Part shown: piece after piece, positions 42,264 to 43,555 of the stretch
Numbering within the stretch: position 1 is the stretch's first letter
How the letters are laid out: each line of letters opens with the position of its first letter
Source: Saprospiraceae bacterium
GTDB lineage: Bacteria > Bacteroidota > Bacteroidia > Chitinophagales > Saprospiraceae
Reading direction: 5' to 3'
Length of the DNA: 43,555 bases
Assembly (NCBI GenBank): GCA_024103005.1
Contig: JAGFJA010000065.1
Location: 1 to 43,555, forward strand
The notes under the pieces: model-generated
The model's input: the letters and a program-made list of their open reading frames with translations, nothing else
Told to the model about the DNA's origin: nothing
Databases searched by the model: none
Made by a program: the position numbers and the translations under genes

Positions 42264-43442
42264 TTATTTTATTATTGAAATTGGTTTCATGCTATATTTA
42301 CCATTTGTCGTCCATCTTATCCAATAATTTCCCGATTTCAATTGATAAGCTTCGACCTTAATTCGTTTAAAATCATTGTTTTTGACATCAATTGTTTTTA
42401 CTACGTCACCATTTTGATTTATAATTTCGAGGAGTCCTTCTTTTCTTATACCATCAAATTCAATAATGATAAAATCCTTCGCAGGATTTGGATAAACGTT
42501 AAACGAATCGGTGATTTCATTCATTGATATTCTTTGAGAACCATTATTTAAAGAATGAATGTATTCACAATATGATCTACAATCACTCTCCAAAATAAAA
42601 TTAATACTTGCCACCTTTCCCCAGTCACTTGCTGTAAAAGTTAATGGAAGAATAGTTGGAAAAGTATTACTTGTAGAAAAATTGTATGAAGAATGGTTAT
42701 GCACAACATTATTTGTGTCGGTCCAGGTTACAGTAACTGTCCAAGATGTAATAGTACAATCTTCAAACTGAGTGAAAGGTAGATTGATTGTATAGTTTGT
42801 TACATAATGTGTAATATTTTTGTCTTTATCACGGATTACAGAGCCAAAATACGAAGGACTTATCAGATCATCACAAATTGTTTCACTCGAATCAACATCT
42901 AACCATTCACTTGGAAAAACACTGGCATAACACCAAGTTTTATTCATACAGTTATTCATAAATCCAATATCGAGAGCACTCATACTAGAAAATGCAGAAT
43001 AACTTAAGGTGTAATTTATAGTTGCAAATGAATCCAATGGCAAGGATACTGCTTCAAAACTATAGTTTGGAGATAAAGGATAATATATACCTCCATCTAC
43101 TCTATTTGCATCTATCATCCACTTAGTTAAATTACAAGAATCAGACGAAATAAAAGGTAAGACAACATCAATGGAAATTGTAACCTCAAAAGGACTACCT
43201 CCAATATATGTTGTATCTGCTGTGACATCAAGTATCAGTTTTTCACATAAAATTGTTGTTTCATCGCATTTAAGATTATACCAAAAGAATGGTAACACAA
43301 TTATTAATTCACATGTGTCCTCACCATTTACATAAAACAAGGACCCATAAATATTAGGATTTGAACCAAACACAAAATCAGGATCTGTTACATGAAGAAT
43401 TCCTGATCCAATATATTCACTTCCATTGAAGTAGTATTTCAT
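42264..43442 (-). CDS. T9SS type A sorting-domain protein, probably N-terminally truncated
   Basis: 392 residues, AT-rich with codon use unlike its neighbours. The C-terminal 75 residues (FNVYPNPAKDFIIIEFDG, LEIINQNGDVVKTI, LKSGNYWIRWT) form a type A T9SS sorting domain. The body has Cys-rich beta-strand segments repeated twice (SDSCNLTKWMIDAN and FEDCTITSWTVTVTW), suggesting two Ig-like modules. The frame starts MKYYFNGSEYIGSG with no signal peptide and stays open 35 codons upstream without another usable start, yet T9SS cargo needs Sec export. It is therefore probably a 5'-truncated or frameshifted gene. Confidence 0.75.
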   Translation of the reverse strand: MKYYFNGSEYIGSGILHVTDPDFVFGSNPNIYGSLFYVNGEDTCELIIVLPFFWYNLKCDETTILCEKLILDVTADTTYIGGSPFEVTISIDVVLPFISSDSCNLTKWMIDANRVDGGIYYPLSPNYSFEAVSLPLDSFATINYTLSYSAFSSMSALDIGFMNNCMNKTWCYASVFPSEWLDVDSSETICDDLISPSYFGSVIRDKDKNITHYVTNYTINLPFTQFEDCTITSWTVTVTWTDTNNVVHNHSSYNFSTSNTFPTILPLTFTASDWGKVASINFILESDCRSYCEYIHSLNNGSQRISMNEITDSFNVYPNPAKDFIIIEFDGIRKEGLLEIINQNGDVVKTIDVKNNDFKRIKVEAYQLKSGNYWIRWTTNGKYSMKPISIIK

Positions 43443-43471
43443 AAACTGTGTAAGTTGAAAAGTTATTCTGG

Positions 43472-43509
43472 AAATTTTTTGAACTTCCCCAAAAAGTTCA
43501 AAAAAATTT
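43472..43509. terminator. Hairpin at the right end of the window
   Basis: AAATTTTTTGAACTT (43472-43486) and AAGTTCAAAAAAATTT (43494-43509) are complementary apart from one extra A, loop CCCCAAA. It lies just upstream of the T9SS gene and could end a transcript entering from beyond the window. Confidence 0.5.
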
Positions 43510-43555
43510 ACGGAAATAACTTTTTTATTAACTTTAAAAATTTATACAGTAATGA

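Noticed and set aside
1-43555. CRISPR arrays, prophage genes and intact insertion sequences
   Set aside because: Looked for short regularly spaced repeats, phage structural or integrase motifs and transposase motifs; none found.

Overview
The window looks like chromosomal DNA of a free-living Bacteroidota bacterium, probably near the Saprospiria/Sphingobacteriia. The grounds are two proteins with type IX secretion (T9SS) C-terminal sorting domains, Bacteroidota-style promoters (TTG or TTTG, about 19-22 bases, then TAnnTTTG), few visible Shine-Dalgarno sites, and families typical of the phylum (a DUF4175-like protein, a DUF5117/DUF4953-type metalloprotease, Omp28-like secreted proteins). The placement is inferred from content, not from a marker-gene comparison.

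Layout. Bases 1-117 hold the 3' end of a 5S rRNA gene and the terminator of its rRNA operon. Bases 241-3438 carry three minus-strand enzymes (methyltransferase, class V aminotransferase, nitroreductase). Bases 3.9-9.5 kb carry a hemerythrin protein, a flavin reductase, a large Omp28-like/T9SS secreted protein, a small secreted protein and a voltage-gated K+ channel with a C-terminal zinc ribbon. Bases 9.5-17.4 kb carry a membrane protein, a FabH-type synthase, an esterase lipoprotein, a small lipoprotein, the tightly overlapping cluster DUF4175-like / anti-sigma-type ATPase / ybeY, and a low-molecular-weight phosphatase. A secreted zinc metalloprotease follows on the minus strand (17.7-20.2 kb). 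Bases 20.5-23.1 kb pair a DapA-family lyase with a ketoglutarate-semialdehyde-type dehydrogenase, suggesting catabolism of hydroxyproline or sugar acids to 2-oxoglutarate. Then come a DUF1697 protein, lspA, mnmA, a GlcNAc-type kinase/pfkA operon with a textbook promoter, a luciferase-like oxidoreductase, an outer-membrane-type protein, a gene remnant, a VWA protein with a GlsB-like protein, a lipoprotein, a urea transporter and tRNA-Gly(CCC).

The clearest accessory segment is 33.75-37.9 kb. A complete arsenic operon (arsR-arsM-acr3-arsC, minus strand) lies between two diverged direct repeats about 3.2 kb apart, and a small VOC-gene unit with palindromic ends sits directly beside it. ArsR would release a palindromic operator when arsenite appears; ArsC reduces arsenate to arsenite, Acr3 exports it and ArsM methylates it.

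The right end returns to chromosomal genes: an exported-looking pirin, a DUF151 nuclease, etfB-etfA, and an AT-rich T9SS cargo gene without a recognisable signal peptide. No CRISPR array, prophage or intact insertion sequence was seen. The most notable items are the repeat-flanked ars island with its neighbouring cassette, and several coding remnants in the larger gaps.
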